Assembly (NCBI RefSeq): GCF_000876655.1
Contig: NZ_JYCN01000004.1
Location: forward strand, 1-64,000
Length of the DNA stretch: 64,000 bases
Reading direction: 5' to 3'
Origin: Arthrobacter sp. SPG23
Lineage (GTDB): Bacteria > Actinomycetota > Actinomycetes > Actinomycetales > Micrococcaceae
How positions within the stretch are numbered: position 1 is the stretch's first letter; every line of letters begins with the position of its first letter. This document shows, piece after piece, positions 23,708 to 31,703 of this stretch. The notes below the pieces were generated by a model. That model was not told the DNA's origin and did no database searches. It saw only the letters and a list, made by a program, of their open reading frames with translations. The translations under genes were made by a program, and so were the position numbers.

Positions 23708-25303
23708 ATGCACAAGCACCCCAATACACACCGGATGCTGCGGTGGCGCCCCGCCGCCGCAGCACTGGCAGCGGCCGTGGCGGCCTCCGCCTTCCTTGCC
23801 GTTCCGTCGGCCCAGGCCAACGAACCCTCGGACCCGCCCGCCACCCAGCAGATGCCGGCGCCCACCCCCGGCTTCCCGCTGCCCACCGATCACAGCCAGG
23901 CGGCCTACGATCCGGCGGCGGACTTCACCTCCAAGTGGACCCGCGCCGATGCCAAGCAGATCATGGCGCAGAGCGACTCCACAGTGGCTCCCGGCCAGAA
24001 CTCGATGAGCCCGGATGTCACCATGCCGGAAATCCCCGAGGATTTCCCCGCGATGAACGACGACGTCTGGGTCTGGGACACCTGGTCCCTGACGGACGAG
24101 AACGCCAACCAGATCAGCTACAAGGGCTGGGACGTCATCTTCTCCCTCGTTGCCGACCGCCACGCAGGCTACGGCTTCGACCAGCGCCACTGGAACGCCC
24201 GGATTGGTTACTTCTTCCGCAAGACCAACGCCGATCCGGCCAAGGACAAGTGGAACTACGGTGGCCACGTCTTCGCTGACGGCGCCTCCATCGGCAACAC
24301 CGAATGGTCCGGCTCCACCCGCCTGATGCAGGGTGACCAGGTGAACGTGTTCTACACGGCCACCACGTTCTACGACGTCGCCGAGCGCAACGCAGGCGGC
24401 GGCGGCATTGCCCCGGACGCGGCCATCGCCAAGGCGCTGGGCAAGATCCACGCCGACAAGAACGGCGTGACCTTCGACGGCTTCAAGCACACCAAGCTGC
24501 TTGAGCCGGACGGCAAGATGTACCAGAACAAGGCCCAGAACCCCGGCTTCGCCTTCCGCGACCCGTACACGTTCGCTGACCCGGCCCACCCGGGCAAGAC
24601 CTTCATGGTCTTCGAAGGCAACACCGGCGGAACCCGCGGCGAATACGAGTGCAAGCCCGAGGACCTCGGTTACAAGGCCGGCGACCCGAACGCGGAAAGC
24701 GTCAACGAGGTCAACAGCAGTGGCGCCTATTACCAGACCGCCAACGTGGGGCTGGCAGTGGCGGACAACAAGGACCTGACCAAGTGGTCCTTCCTGCCGC
24801 CGATCCTCTCGGCCAACTGCGTCAACGACCAGACCGAGCGTCCGCAGATCTTCATCCAGAATGAAGGCGGCAAGAACAAGTACTACCTGTTCACCATCAG
24901 CCACCAGTTCACCTACGCGGCCGGCATGCGCGGTCCCGACGGCGTCTACGGTTTCGTGGGCAACGGCGTCCGTTCGGACTACCAGCCGATGAACAACAGC
25001 GGCCTGGCCCTGGGCTCGCCCACGGACCTGAACCTTCCGTCCGAGTCCCCGGAGGCACCCACCCCGAACCAGAACGGCCGGCAGTTCCAGGCCTACTCGC
25101 ACTACGTGCAGCCGGGCGGCCTGGTTCAGTCCTTCATCGACAACGTGAACGGCGTCCGCGGCGGCTCCCTGTCGCCCACCGTGAAGATCAACTTCAGTGA
25201 CGGCGTGTCCCAGGTTGACCGCACCTTCGGCAAGAACGGCCTGGGTCCCTTCGGCTACCTGCCCACCAACGTCAAGGTCGGCGGCGAAGGCCTCTACAAG
25301 TAA
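23708..25303 (+). CDS. Secreted GH68 fructosyltransferase (levansucrase/inulosucrase/beta-fructofuranosidase)
   Basis: The 531-residue protein has a Sec signal peptide (cleavage near residue 36, SAQA-NEP). The GH68 catalytic triad is complete: nucleophile D124 in VWVWDTW, transition-state stabiliser D285 in FRDPY and acid/base E377 in DQTERPQIF. It transfers fructose from sucrose to a growing fructan, to other sugars or to water. Arthrobacter GH68 enzymes range from levansucrase to lactosucrose-forming fructofuranosidase, so polymer length and linkage cannot be decided here. The start has GAGAAGAG upstream, and a classic terminator follows. It sits downstream of a LacI-type operator and beside a secreted exo-fructanase, making a synthesis/degradation pair. 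Confidence 0.93.
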   Translation: MHKHPNTHRMLRWRPAAAALAAAVAASAFLAVPSAQANEPSDPPATQQMPAPTPGFPLPTDHSQAAYDPAADFTSKWTRADAKQIMAQSDSTVAPGQNSMSPDVTMPEIPEDFPAMNDDVWVWDTWSLTDENANQISYKGWDVIFSLVADRHAGYGFDQRHWNARIGYFFRKTNADPAKDKWNYGGHVFADGASIGNTEWSGSTRLMQGDQVNVFYTATTFYDVAERNAGGGGIAPDAAIAKALGKIHADKNGVTFDGFKHTKLLEPDGKMYQNKAQNPGFAFRDPYTFADPAHPGKTFMVFEGNTGGTRGEYECKPEDLGYKAGDPNAESVNEVNSSGAYYQTANVGLAVADNKDLTKWSFLPPILSANCVNDQTERPQIFIQNEGGKNKYYLFTISHQFTYAAGMRGPDGVYGFVGNGVRSDYQPMNNSGLALGSPTDLNLPSESPEAPTPNQNGRQFQAYSHYVQPGGLVQSFIDNVNGVRGGSLSPTVKINFSDGVSQVDRTFGKNGLGPFGYLPTNVKVGGEGLYK

Positions 25304-25334
25304 ACCCGCAGCGGGGTGGTACTCACCCGCAGCC

Positions 25335-25379
25335 AACCGCAGGGGCGTCCGGAAACCATCCGGGCGCCCCTGCGGTTTT
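25335..25379 (+). terminator. Terminator of the levansucrase gene
   Basis: An 18-bp stem with one G-T wobble (25335-25352 and 25360-25377), loop AAACCAT, is followed by TTTTC. It lies 32 bp after the stop codon and closes the fructan island. Confidence 0.9.
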
Positions 25380-25556
25380 CATACCTATATATACGGACAC
25401 ATCACCGGCCCGCTTGCCTTCAGGGGAGGGCGCCGCGCCCGCCGCTTGGGATCCCGGCAGGCATCCGGGCTAGACTCGCACGCCGGGGACAGAACGCCAT
25501 TGCCGCTCGAAGCCCCCAGGGAACGGGCGGCGCAATCTCGACCAGAAAAGTGACTC

Positions 25557-26006
25557 TTGAACAATCTTTCACGCCCTCTGACCGCAGCAGCCCTCTTCGC
25601 CGCGCTGGCACTGACCGCCTGCTCCACGCCGGAAGCCGGCAGCGCGCCGTCGTCGTCCGCTCCGGGAACCGCCGCGGCAACCGCGACGCCGAGCCCCAGC
25701 AAGAGCTCCGGCCCGTTTGGGGACTTTCCGTCCGCGGCGGAGGCATGCACCACCATTTCCCAGCAGGCCACGGGTGCCTCATTGTTTCCACTGTCCGCCG
25801 CGCAGGGCAAAACGGCGGAACTGGAACAGCTCAAGGCGGAGCTCAGTGAAACCGCTGAACGTGTACCGGACGAGCTCAAAGCCGACTTCACCAATCTCAA
25901 CGCGGTGGCCGTCGCCGGGCTGAGCGACCAGAGCGTGTACTCCAGCGGAAAGTTCGACGCCGCCATGACCCCGGTAACGGCCTGGCTCGCCGCCAACTGC
26001 AAATAG
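25557..26006 (+). CDS. Small secreted lipoprotein, function unknown
   Basis: This 149-residue protein has a lipoprotein signal with lipobox LTAC (Cys about 22), a Ser/Pro/Ala/Thr-rich linker up to about residue 50, and a mostly helical C-terminal domain with two Cys (EACTTI and the penultimate residue of AANCK) that could form a disulfide. The start is probably the TTG at 25557, since the signal peptide begins there; the ribosome-binding site is weak. I recognise no functional domain. It lies between the levansucrase terminator and the Asp23 cluster. Confidence 0.7.
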   Translation: MNNLSRPLTAAALFAALALTACSTPEAGSAPSSSAPGTAAATATPSPSKSSGPFGDFPSAAEACTTISQQATGASLFPLSAAQGKTAELEQLKAELSETAERVPDELKADFTNLNAVAVAGLSDQSVYSSGKFDAAMTPVTAWLAANCK

Positions 26007-26094
26007 CCGATTTCGGCTTGGCGATTTTCACTGGCGTCCGGCCGCTTGTCGCGGCCAAGGGATAGGGTGGTGTTCAAGAGAAGGGGAGTGCCTG

Positions 26095-26556
26095 ATGGAA
26101 TACCAGAATTCACATCCCGCGCCGGGGGCCCACGCTGATCCAGCCGTTGCCCTGCCGGCCGGCACCGGACGCACCGTCATTTCAGAAACGGCAGTTGCCA
26201 AGGTCGCAGGCATCGCCGCCCGTGCCGTTCCGGGGGTATATTCGCTCGGCACCGGCCCGTCCCGTGCCCTCGGGGCCATCCGGGACGCCGTCGGCAGCTC
26301 GGACCACGCCGCCGGCGTCCACGCGGAGGTCGGCGAAACGCAGGTGGCGGTGGACATCAACCTCGTGGCCGTCTACGGGACGCCGCTGCATTCGCTGGCG
26401 GACCAGGTCCGTGCCGCCGTCTATGCCGCCGTGGAGGAGCTGGTTGGCCTGCAGGTCATCGAGGTCAACGTGGAGATCAATGACGTCTACGTGGCAGGGC
26501 CGGCAAAGCCAGGCGTGCCCGTGGAAGCCCGGACTGAGAGGGAGGCCATCCAGTGA
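26095..26556 (+). CDS. Asp23/Gls24-family envelope stress protein
   Basis: The 153-residue protein has the Asp23 core from about residue 25 to 140: TVISETAVAKVAGIAARAVPGVYSL, then QVAVDINLVAVYGTPLHSLADQVR, then the closing VIEVNVEINDVYV. Asp23 proteins gather at the membrane through the small partner AmaP and respond to alkaline or wall stress in Firmicutes; actinobacterial copies are less studied. AGAAGGGGAG precedes the ATG, and TAGGGT at 26063-26068 may be its -10. It is the first of five overlapping genes (ATGA/GTGA couplings), a single translational unit. Confidence 0.9.
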   Translation: MEYQNSHPAPGAHADPAVALPAGTGRTVISETAVAKVAGIAARAVPGVYSLGTGPSRALGAIRDAVGSSDHAAGVHAEVGETQVAVDINLVAVYGTPLHSLADQVRAAVYAAVEELVGLQVIEVNVEINDVYVAGPAKPGVPVEARTEREAIQ

Positions 26557-26744
26557 ACCTGACAGTGGTGGGAATAGCAGTGGGGGCCTTCGTGGCCTTT
26601 ATGTCTTTCCAGTTCGGCGTCTGGGGCTTCCTGGTCTCGCTGCTGTTCATGGGGATCGGCGCCTTCCTAGGCCGTGCCGCGGAAGGGAAACTTGACCTGC
26701 GCAGCGTGTTCGATGCCATCACAGGCCGGCGCTCATCGTCATGA
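26553..26744 (+). CDS. DUF2273-type small membrane protein
   Basis: This 63-residue protein has two hydrophobic spans (VGIAVGAFVAFMSFQFG and FLVSLLFMGIGAFLG) and a short basic C-terminus ending in RRSSS. Such DUF2273 proteins accompany Asp23 genes across Gram-positives and are thought to help anchor the Asp23 layer. The start overlaps the stop of the Asp23 gene and its own stop overlaps the next gene. Confidence 0.82.
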   Translation: MNLTVVGIAVGAFVAFMSFQFGVWGFLVSLLFMGIGAFLGRAAEGKLDLRSVFDAITGRRSSS

Positions 26745-27124
26745 GCAGCCCGGCCGGAACCGTGGCCGGTGGCTCCGTGATGGCCGGGCACAACCGCATC
26801 AGCACCCAGGCGCTCACCAGCCTTGCACGGGCCGCCGCCGCTGAAGCGCTGGGTGTCCCGGCGCACGACGTCAGGGCTGACTGGTCCGACGACGACGGCC
26901 TGCTGGCGTTGTCACTCGTCCTGCCCATCAGGATCCCCCCGCTCACCGCGGTCCTGCGTGACCCCGGCCGCGTTGCCGGCTTTGGCGGGTCCATCCGGGA
27001 GCGCGCCGTCGCGGCCAGGTCCGTGATCCTGCACCGCGTGGCGGAACTTAGCGGGGCGCAGCTGAGCCGGGTGGACATCCGGATCAGCGGCGCCGCCATC
27101 AGCGAAGGGGGAAGGGTCCAGTGA
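26741..27124 (+). CDS. Second Asp23/Gls24-like protein
   Basis: The 127-residue protein follows the Asp23 pattern more loosely: RISTQALTSLARAAAAEALG, then LALSLVLPIRIPP, then a closing SGAQLSRVDIRISGA. No membrane span is predicted. It probably co-assembles with the first Asp23 protein. It overlaps both neighbours by 4 bp. The family call rests on pattern and context. Confidence 0.62.
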   Translation: MSSPAGTVAGGSVMAGHNRISTQALTSLARAAAAEALGVPAHDVRADWSDDDGLLALSLVLPIRIPPLTAVLRDPGRVAGFGGSIRERAVAARSVILHRVAELSGAQLSRVDIRISGAAISEGGRVQ

Positions 27125-27801
27125 ATAACGCCACCGACGTCCGCTCCAAGGGCAGCCACGCAGCGGGAAACGGTGCCTCCGGCAAGAGTTCCGGCGGCGC
27201 CTCCGGCGGGGAAACGCCGGATGCCCGGGGTGCCGGGATGCGCCGGATCCTGGACCGTGAAACGCGTTCCTCGCGGGCCGGAGTCTCCGGGGTCGCCGCG
27301 GTCCTGGTGATCCTTTTGTGCGGCTACGGGCTCCTCGAGGCTGCGGTGCGCGCCGTCGGGCAGCCGCCATGGCTCATCGATCCGCAGACTGCCGCAGAAC
27401 GGATCATCGCGCTCCCGCAGGGGATGCCGCCGCTGCTGCTCGCCGTCCTCGGAGCCGTGACGGCCATGGCCGGGCTGTTCTTCCTGCTCAATGCCGTCCT
27501 GCCCGGACGCCGTGCGCGGCATTTACTCCCTGACCCCCGCGCCGGAGTGGTGGTTGACGACGAAGTGATTGCCTCCGCGCTGGCCCGGCGTGCCCGGCTG
27601 GCCGCGAACGTTACGCAGGAACAGGTGATGGTGGTGGTCTCCCAACGCCAGGTGACCGTCAACGTGCGGCCCACCTCGGGAGTGCCCGTCAGCGAGAACG
27701 CCGTCCTGGCCGCCGTGCTTGAAGAACTGCGGGAAATGGCTCCGGAACCGATGCCCGAAGTGCGCGTCAACGTGGCCACGTCAGGGGTGATCGGGGCATG
27801 A
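27121..27801 (+). CDS. DUF6286-type membrane protein of the Asp23 cluster
   Basis: The 226-residue protein has a disordered Gly/Ser/Ala-rich N-terminus (about 1-55), two membrane spans (about 58-78 and 104-126), and a C-terminal cytoplasmic domain (from about 150) with Asp23-like strand pattern (VMVVVSQRQVTVNVRPTSG, VRVNVATSG). The GTG start overlaps the preceding stop. Function is unknown beyond an expected role in membrane attachment of the Asp23 proteins. Confidence 0.66.
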   Translation: MNNATDVRSKGSHAAGNGASGKSSGGASGGETPDARGAGMRRILDRETRSSRAGVSGVAAVLVILLCGYGLLEAAVRAVGQPPWLIDPQTAAERIIALPQGMPPLLLAVLGAVTAMAGLFFLLNAVLPGRRARHLLPDPRAGVVVDDEVIASALARRARLAANVTQEQVMVVVSQRQVTVNVRPTSGVPVSENAVLAAVLEELREMAPEPMPEVRVNVATSGVIGA

Positions 27802-28409
27802 ACAACACCCCCCGGACCCTGAACCGGATCCTGATCGGAATCCTGGGTGTGAAGCTGCTGGTCATCGGGCTGCTGCTGGTGCTGCTGGCCACCGTTCCGG
27901 CAGTGGCCTCGTGGTGGCAGCAGTGGTCCGCCGGCGTGTGGAGCGGCATCAGCCAGCTCCTCCAGCGAACAGGCATCCCCGGCCGCGAGGAAAGCTGGGT
28001 GTGGGCGGTGATCGCGCTGCTGCTGGCAGTGGTGATTGGCTTGATGGTGGCCTGGGTGGCCCAGCAGGGCAAGGGCCGTGCCAACCTGATCGTTGCCGAG
28101 GACGACGCCGAGGATTTCCCCGGCAACGTGAGGATCGGCGGCGGTGTTGCCGAGCAAGCCCTGCGCGCGGCGTTGGCCGAGCGGCAGGACCTGGCCGGCG
28201 CCACGGTGGCCACGTACGAGATCCGCGGCGAGCCGGCGTTGAAGATCCGGTTGCAGCCCCGTCACGGCGTTGCACCGCACCTGCTTGCGGCTGATGTTTC
28301 GGCGCTCGTGGAAGCGCTCGACGCCGTCGTGGGCAAGCGCGTCCCTGTGCTCATCCACATCGGCGCCGGCGCCCGTTCACGCTTCGGCCGGGCGGAACGC
28401 GTCCGCTAG
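27798..28409 (+). CDS. AmaP-like membrane anchor of the Asp23 cluster
   Basis: The 203-residue protein has two spans (about 10-35 and 67-91) separated by an extracytoplasmic loop, followed by a cytoplasmic domain of about 110 residues. This arrangement matches AmaP, the alkaline-shock membrane anchor. Last gene of the five-gene unit; it converges with the alpha-glucosidase gene 11 bp away. Confidence 0.72.
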   Translation: MNNTPRTLNRILIGILGVKLLVIGLLLVLLATVPAVASWWQQWSAGVWSGISQLLQRTGIPGREESWVWAVIALLLAVVIGLMVAWVAQQGKGRANLIVAEDDAEDFPGNVRIGGGVAEQALRAALAERQDLAGATVATYEIRGEPALKIRLQPRHGVAPHLLAADVSALVEALDAVVGKRVPVLIHIGAGARSRFGRAERVR

Positions 28410-28420
28410 CCCGCCATAAG

Positions 28421-30286
28421 CTAGACCGCCACGAGATACACGGCGGAGTTCGGCGCAAGTTTCCGTGCGCCGCCCGTCACCGCCTCCTCCGCGCTGGCCA
28501 CGGCTACCCGGTAGCCCGCCGGCAAAGTGGCGGGGGCCAGACCCATGTTGGCGATCACCAGCACGTCCCCGTTGTGGAAGGCGAGCACCCCGTCTTCCGG
28601 TGCGTGCACCTCGGCCCAGCGGAAGCTCCCGGCGCCCAGCCGGTGTTCCTTACGCAGCGCAAGTGCTGCACGGTACAGCTCCAGGGTGGAACCGTCGACG
28701 CCGTCCTGCCGGTCGGCGGCCAGCTCGCCGAAGGCCTCCGGCTGGGGGAGCCAGGGAGCCGCCGGTGTCCTGCCCGTGAACGCTGACGCAAAGCCGTAAC
28801 CGGGCTCGGCGGCTTCCCACGGCAGCGGTACACGGCAGCCGTCGCGTCCCCGCTCGATGCCGTTCGTCCGGAAGAAGGTGGGGTCCTGGCGGGCCTCGGC
28901 GGGAACGGTGGTGTGCTCCGGAAGGCCCAGTTCCTCCCCCTGGTACAGGTACGCCGAGCCGGGGAGGGCGAGCGAAACCATGGTGGCTGCCCGGGCGCGG
29001 GCGAGGCCCAGTCCGGCGTCAGGCTGTTCGTCCTCGGCAGCAATGCCCTTCGGGAAGGTCGTGGGATCCTTCAGCCCAAAGCGGGTGGTGTGCCGGACCG
29101 TGTCGTGGTTGCTGAGGACCCAGGTGGTGGTGGCGCCCACCGTGGCGGCTGCCCGCAGCGAGTCCTCAATGGCCGCCGCCGTCCGCCCGGCATCCCAGCC
29201 GGCCAGCAGGAAGTCGAAGTTGAACGCCTGCTGCATTTCATCGGGCCGGACGTACCGGGCCAGCCGCTCGGCCGGTTCTACCCAGGCCTCGGCCACCATC
29301 ATGCGGTCGCCGTCGTATTCGGCCAGCACCCGGTGCCAGTCACGGTAGATCTCGTGCACGCCGTCCTGGTCGAAGAACGGCGACGGCGGGTAGAGCGGCG
29401 AGACGGCCTGGTGGTCGTCGTCCGTGTCTGCAGTTATGACGGCGGAGTCGGCGACGGCGGCAGGCTGGGGAGCCGCGGCGGCGTGGGCGCGGTGCGGCTC
29501 CTCCGCTTCGGTATGGCCGCCATGGGCTTCACCCGGAAGTTCGGTGGCACCCTCCACCATGGCAGCGGAGCCTTCCCAGTCCGGAAGCCCCGCTTCCTTG
29601 ACCATGCCGTGGGCCACGTCCACACGGAAGCCGTCCACGCCGCGGTCCAGCCAGAACCGCAGCACCGAGCGCATTTCCTCCCGGACCTCGGCGTTGTCCC
29701 AGTTCAGGTCCGGCTGCTTGGTGTCGAAGAGGTGAAGGTACCATTCGCCTGGCTTGCCGTCGGCCTCCGTGACGCGGGTCCAGGCGGGACCGCCAAAAAT
29801 GGATTTCCAGTTGTTCGGCGCCAGGTCGCCCTTGCCCGAACCGGGGACCGAATCCTTGCCGGGCCGGAACATGTAGCGGTCCCGCTCGCGTGAACCCGGG
29901 GGCGCCGCGAGGGCCTCCTGGAACCAGGCGTGTTCGTCCGAGGTGTGGTTGGGCACCAGGTCAACGATGACCTTCAGCCCCAGGCCGTGAGCTTTCTGCA
30001 ACATTTCGTCGAAGTCCGCCAGGGTACCGAAGAGGGGGTCAACCATGCGGTAGTCAGCCACGTCGTATCCGGCATCCGCCTGGGGTGACTTATAGAACGG
30101 GGAGAGCCAGACGGCGTCCACGCCAAGCTTGTGCAAATGGTCCAAATGCGCCGTCACTCCGCGGAGATCGCCCATCCCGTCCCCGTTGGCGTCGGCAAAT
30201 GAGCGGGGGTAGACCTGGTACACGACGGCGCTGGCCCACCACGCCGGAATCGAGGAGCCGGGAGTGGGAACTGAGCTGTTTGGCAC
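28421..30286 (-). CDS. GH13 alpha-glucosidase / oligo-1,6-glucosidase type
   Basis: The 621-residue cytoplasmic enzyme hydrolyses terminal alpha-glucosidic bonds of imported oligosaccharides. GH13 motifs are VDLVPNHTS, GFRVDVAH (nucleophile D223), VAEAW (acid/base E333) and LSNHD (D395). An insertion of about 60 residues rich in His, Ala and Glu (about 236-295) lies between the nucleophile and acid/base regions and is not typical. The GTG at 30286 was chosen because GAAAGGA lies 6-7 nt upstream; the ATG at 30301 has no ribosome-binding site. It is divergent from a CUT1 importer and lies downstream of a LacI-type operator. Confidence 0.9.
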   Translation of the reverse strand: MPNSSVPTPGSSIPAWWASAVVYQVYPRSFADANGDGMGDLRGVTAHLDHLHKLGVDAVWLSPFYKSPQADAGYDVADYRMVDPLFGTLADFDEMLQKAHGLGLKVIVDLVPNHTSDEHAWFQEALAAPPGSRERDRYMFRPGKDSVPGSGKGDLAPNNWKSIFGGPAWTRVTEADGKPGEWYLHLFDTKQPDLNWDNAEVREEMRSVLRFWLDRGVDGFRVDVAHGMVKEAGLPDWEGSAAMVEGATELPGEAHGGHTEAEEPHRAHAAAAPQPAAVADSAVITADTDDDHQAVSPLYPPSPFFDQDGVHEIYRDWHRVLAEYDGDRMMVAEAWVEPAERLARYVRPDEMQQAFNFDFLLAGWDAGRTAAAIEDSLRAAATVGATTTWVLSNHDTVRHTTRFGLKDPTTFPKGIAAEDEQPDAGLGLARARAATMVSLALPGSAYLYQGEELGLPEHTTVPAEARQDPTFFRTNGIERGRDGCRVPLPWEAAEPGYGFASAFTGRTPAAPWLPQPEAFGELAADRQDGVDGSTLELYRAALALRKEHRLGAGSFRWAEVHAPEDGVLAFHNGDVLVIANMGLAPATLPAGYRVAVASAEEAVTGGARKLAPNSAVYLVAV

Positions 30287-30309
30287 AGATATCCTTTCCA
30301 TAACATCGG

Positions 30310-30348
30310 TGTAAACGCTTGCATTTCTCACCGCAACGTTACTAGTGT
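30310..30348. promoter_or_regulatory. LacI-type operator and divergent promoter of the alpha-glucoside module
   Basis: The palindrome TGTAAACGCTTGCA (30310-30323) overlaps TTGCAT (30319-30324), a plausible -35 for the plus-strand importer, with TAGTGT (30343-30348) as -10 (18-bp spacer). The imperfect palindrome GTGATGGTCACCAC (30347-30360) follows. Bound repressor would block both directions. The LacI protein encoded at 34004-35068 is the likely ligand. Confidence 0.68.
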
Positions 30349-30410
30349 GATGGTCACCACTTCAACCGCACCGCCGATTTTGCTCGACACTCAGCGAGGA
30401 GTCTCTTCAT

Positions 30411-31697
30411 ATGAAATCCCCTAAAATCCTTTTGCCGGCAGCTGCTGCCGGCGTTTTGGCGTTAACCCTTTCCGCCTGTGGCGGCGGAGGCGGCACAACG
30501 GGCGGGGGTGGCGGCGGCGACGCTGAACAAGGCCTCGACGGCCGCGGCCCCATCACCTACGTCCAGGGCAAGGACAACAGCAACGTCGTCCGCCCCCTCA
30601 TTGAAAAATGGAACGCCGCCCACCCGAACGAGAAGGTCACCTTCAAGGAACAGACCGACTCCGCCGACCAGCAGCACGACGACCTGGTCCAGAATTACCA
30701 GGCAAAGAACCCGAACTACGACGTTGCCAGCGTCGACGTTGTGTGGACGGCCGAATTCGCGGCCAAGGGCTGGCTCCAGCCGCTGAAGGACAAGATGGCG
30801 GTTGACACCAAGGGCATGCTGGAGCCCACCATTGAGGCCGGCTCCTACAAGGGCACTCTCTATGCAGCACCGGTGTCCTCCGATGGCGGCATCCTCTACT
30901 ACCGTAAGGACCTCGTCCCTACTCCGCCCAAGACGTGGGACGAGATGATGCAGATGTGCTCCATCGCCAAGGCGAACAACATCGGCTGCTACGCGGGCCA
31001 GTTCAAGAAGTATGAAGGCCTCACTGTCAACGCTTCGGAAGCGATCAACTCCTTCGGCGGCTCCGTGCTGGACAAGGACGGCAAGCCGAGCCTGAACACG
31101 GCGGACGCCAAGACCGGCCTGGAGAACCTGGCGAAGGCTTACGCGGACGGCAACATTCCGAAGGAAGCCATCACCTACCAGGAAGAGGAAGGACGCCAGG
31201 CGTTCCAGGACGGCAAGCTCCTCTTCCACCGCAACTGGCCCTACGTTTACAACCTGGCCACCACCGAAGCATCGTCCAAGGTTAAGGACGTCCTGGGTAT
31301 GACCGCCCTGCCCGGTAAGGACGGCCCCGGTGCCTCCTCGCTGGGTGGTCACAGCGCCGCTGTGAGCGTGTACTCCAAGAACAAGGCCACTGCCCTGGAC
31401 TTCGTGAAGTTCCTCACCGACGCAGAACAGCAGAAGTTCTTTGCCACCCAGGGTTCGCTGGCGCCCGTGCTCGGTGACCTCTACGAGGACAAAGAGCTCG
31501 TGGCCAAGCTGCCGTACCTGCCGGTCCTGAAGACGTCCATCGAAAACGCGGTACCGCGGCCTGTGACGCCGTTCTACCCGGCGGTGACCAAGGCCATCCA
31601 GGAAAACGCCTACCCTGCCATCAAGGGAGAGAAGTCCGTGGAATCAGCACTGTCTGACATGCAAAAGTCCATCGAATCAGCTAGCGCGGGACAGTAG
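30411..31697 (+). CDS. CUT1-type sugar-binding lipoprotein (alpha-glucoside)
   Basis: The 428-residue family 1 binding protein has a lipobox LSAC (Cys 23) followed by a Gly-rich linker, and the usual SBP_bac_1 body (LIEKWNAAHPNEKVTF, YAAPVSSDGGILYYRKDL, FKKYEGLTVNASEAI). It resembles the trehalose/maltose/sucrose (ThuE/AglE) branch. The adjacent alpha-glucosidase makes an alpha-glucoside the likely ligand. GAGGAG precedes the ATG by 11 nt. It is first in a four-gene run. Confidence 0.88.
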   Translation: MKSPKILLPAAAAGVLALTLSACGGGGGTTGGGGGGDAEQGLDGRGPITYVQGKDNSNVVRPLIEKWNAAHPNEKVTFKEQTDSADQQHDDLVQNYQAKNPNYDVASVDVVWTAEFAAKGWLQPLKDKMAVDTKGMLEPTIEAGSYKGTLYAAPVSSDGGILYYRKDLVPTPPKTWDEMMQMCSIAKANNIGCYAGQFKKYEGLTVNASEAINSFGGSVLDKDGKPSLNTADAKTGLENLAKAYADGNIPKEAITYQEEEGRQAFQDGKLLFHRNWPYVYNLATTEASSKVKDVLGMTALPGKDGPGASSLGGHSAAVSVYSKNKATALDFVKFLTDAEQQKFFATQGSLAPVLGDLYEDKELVAKLPYLPVLKTSIENAVPRPVTPFYPAVTKAIQENAYPAIKGEKSVESALSDMQKSIESASAGQ

Positions 31698-31703
31698 CCT
31701 CTC

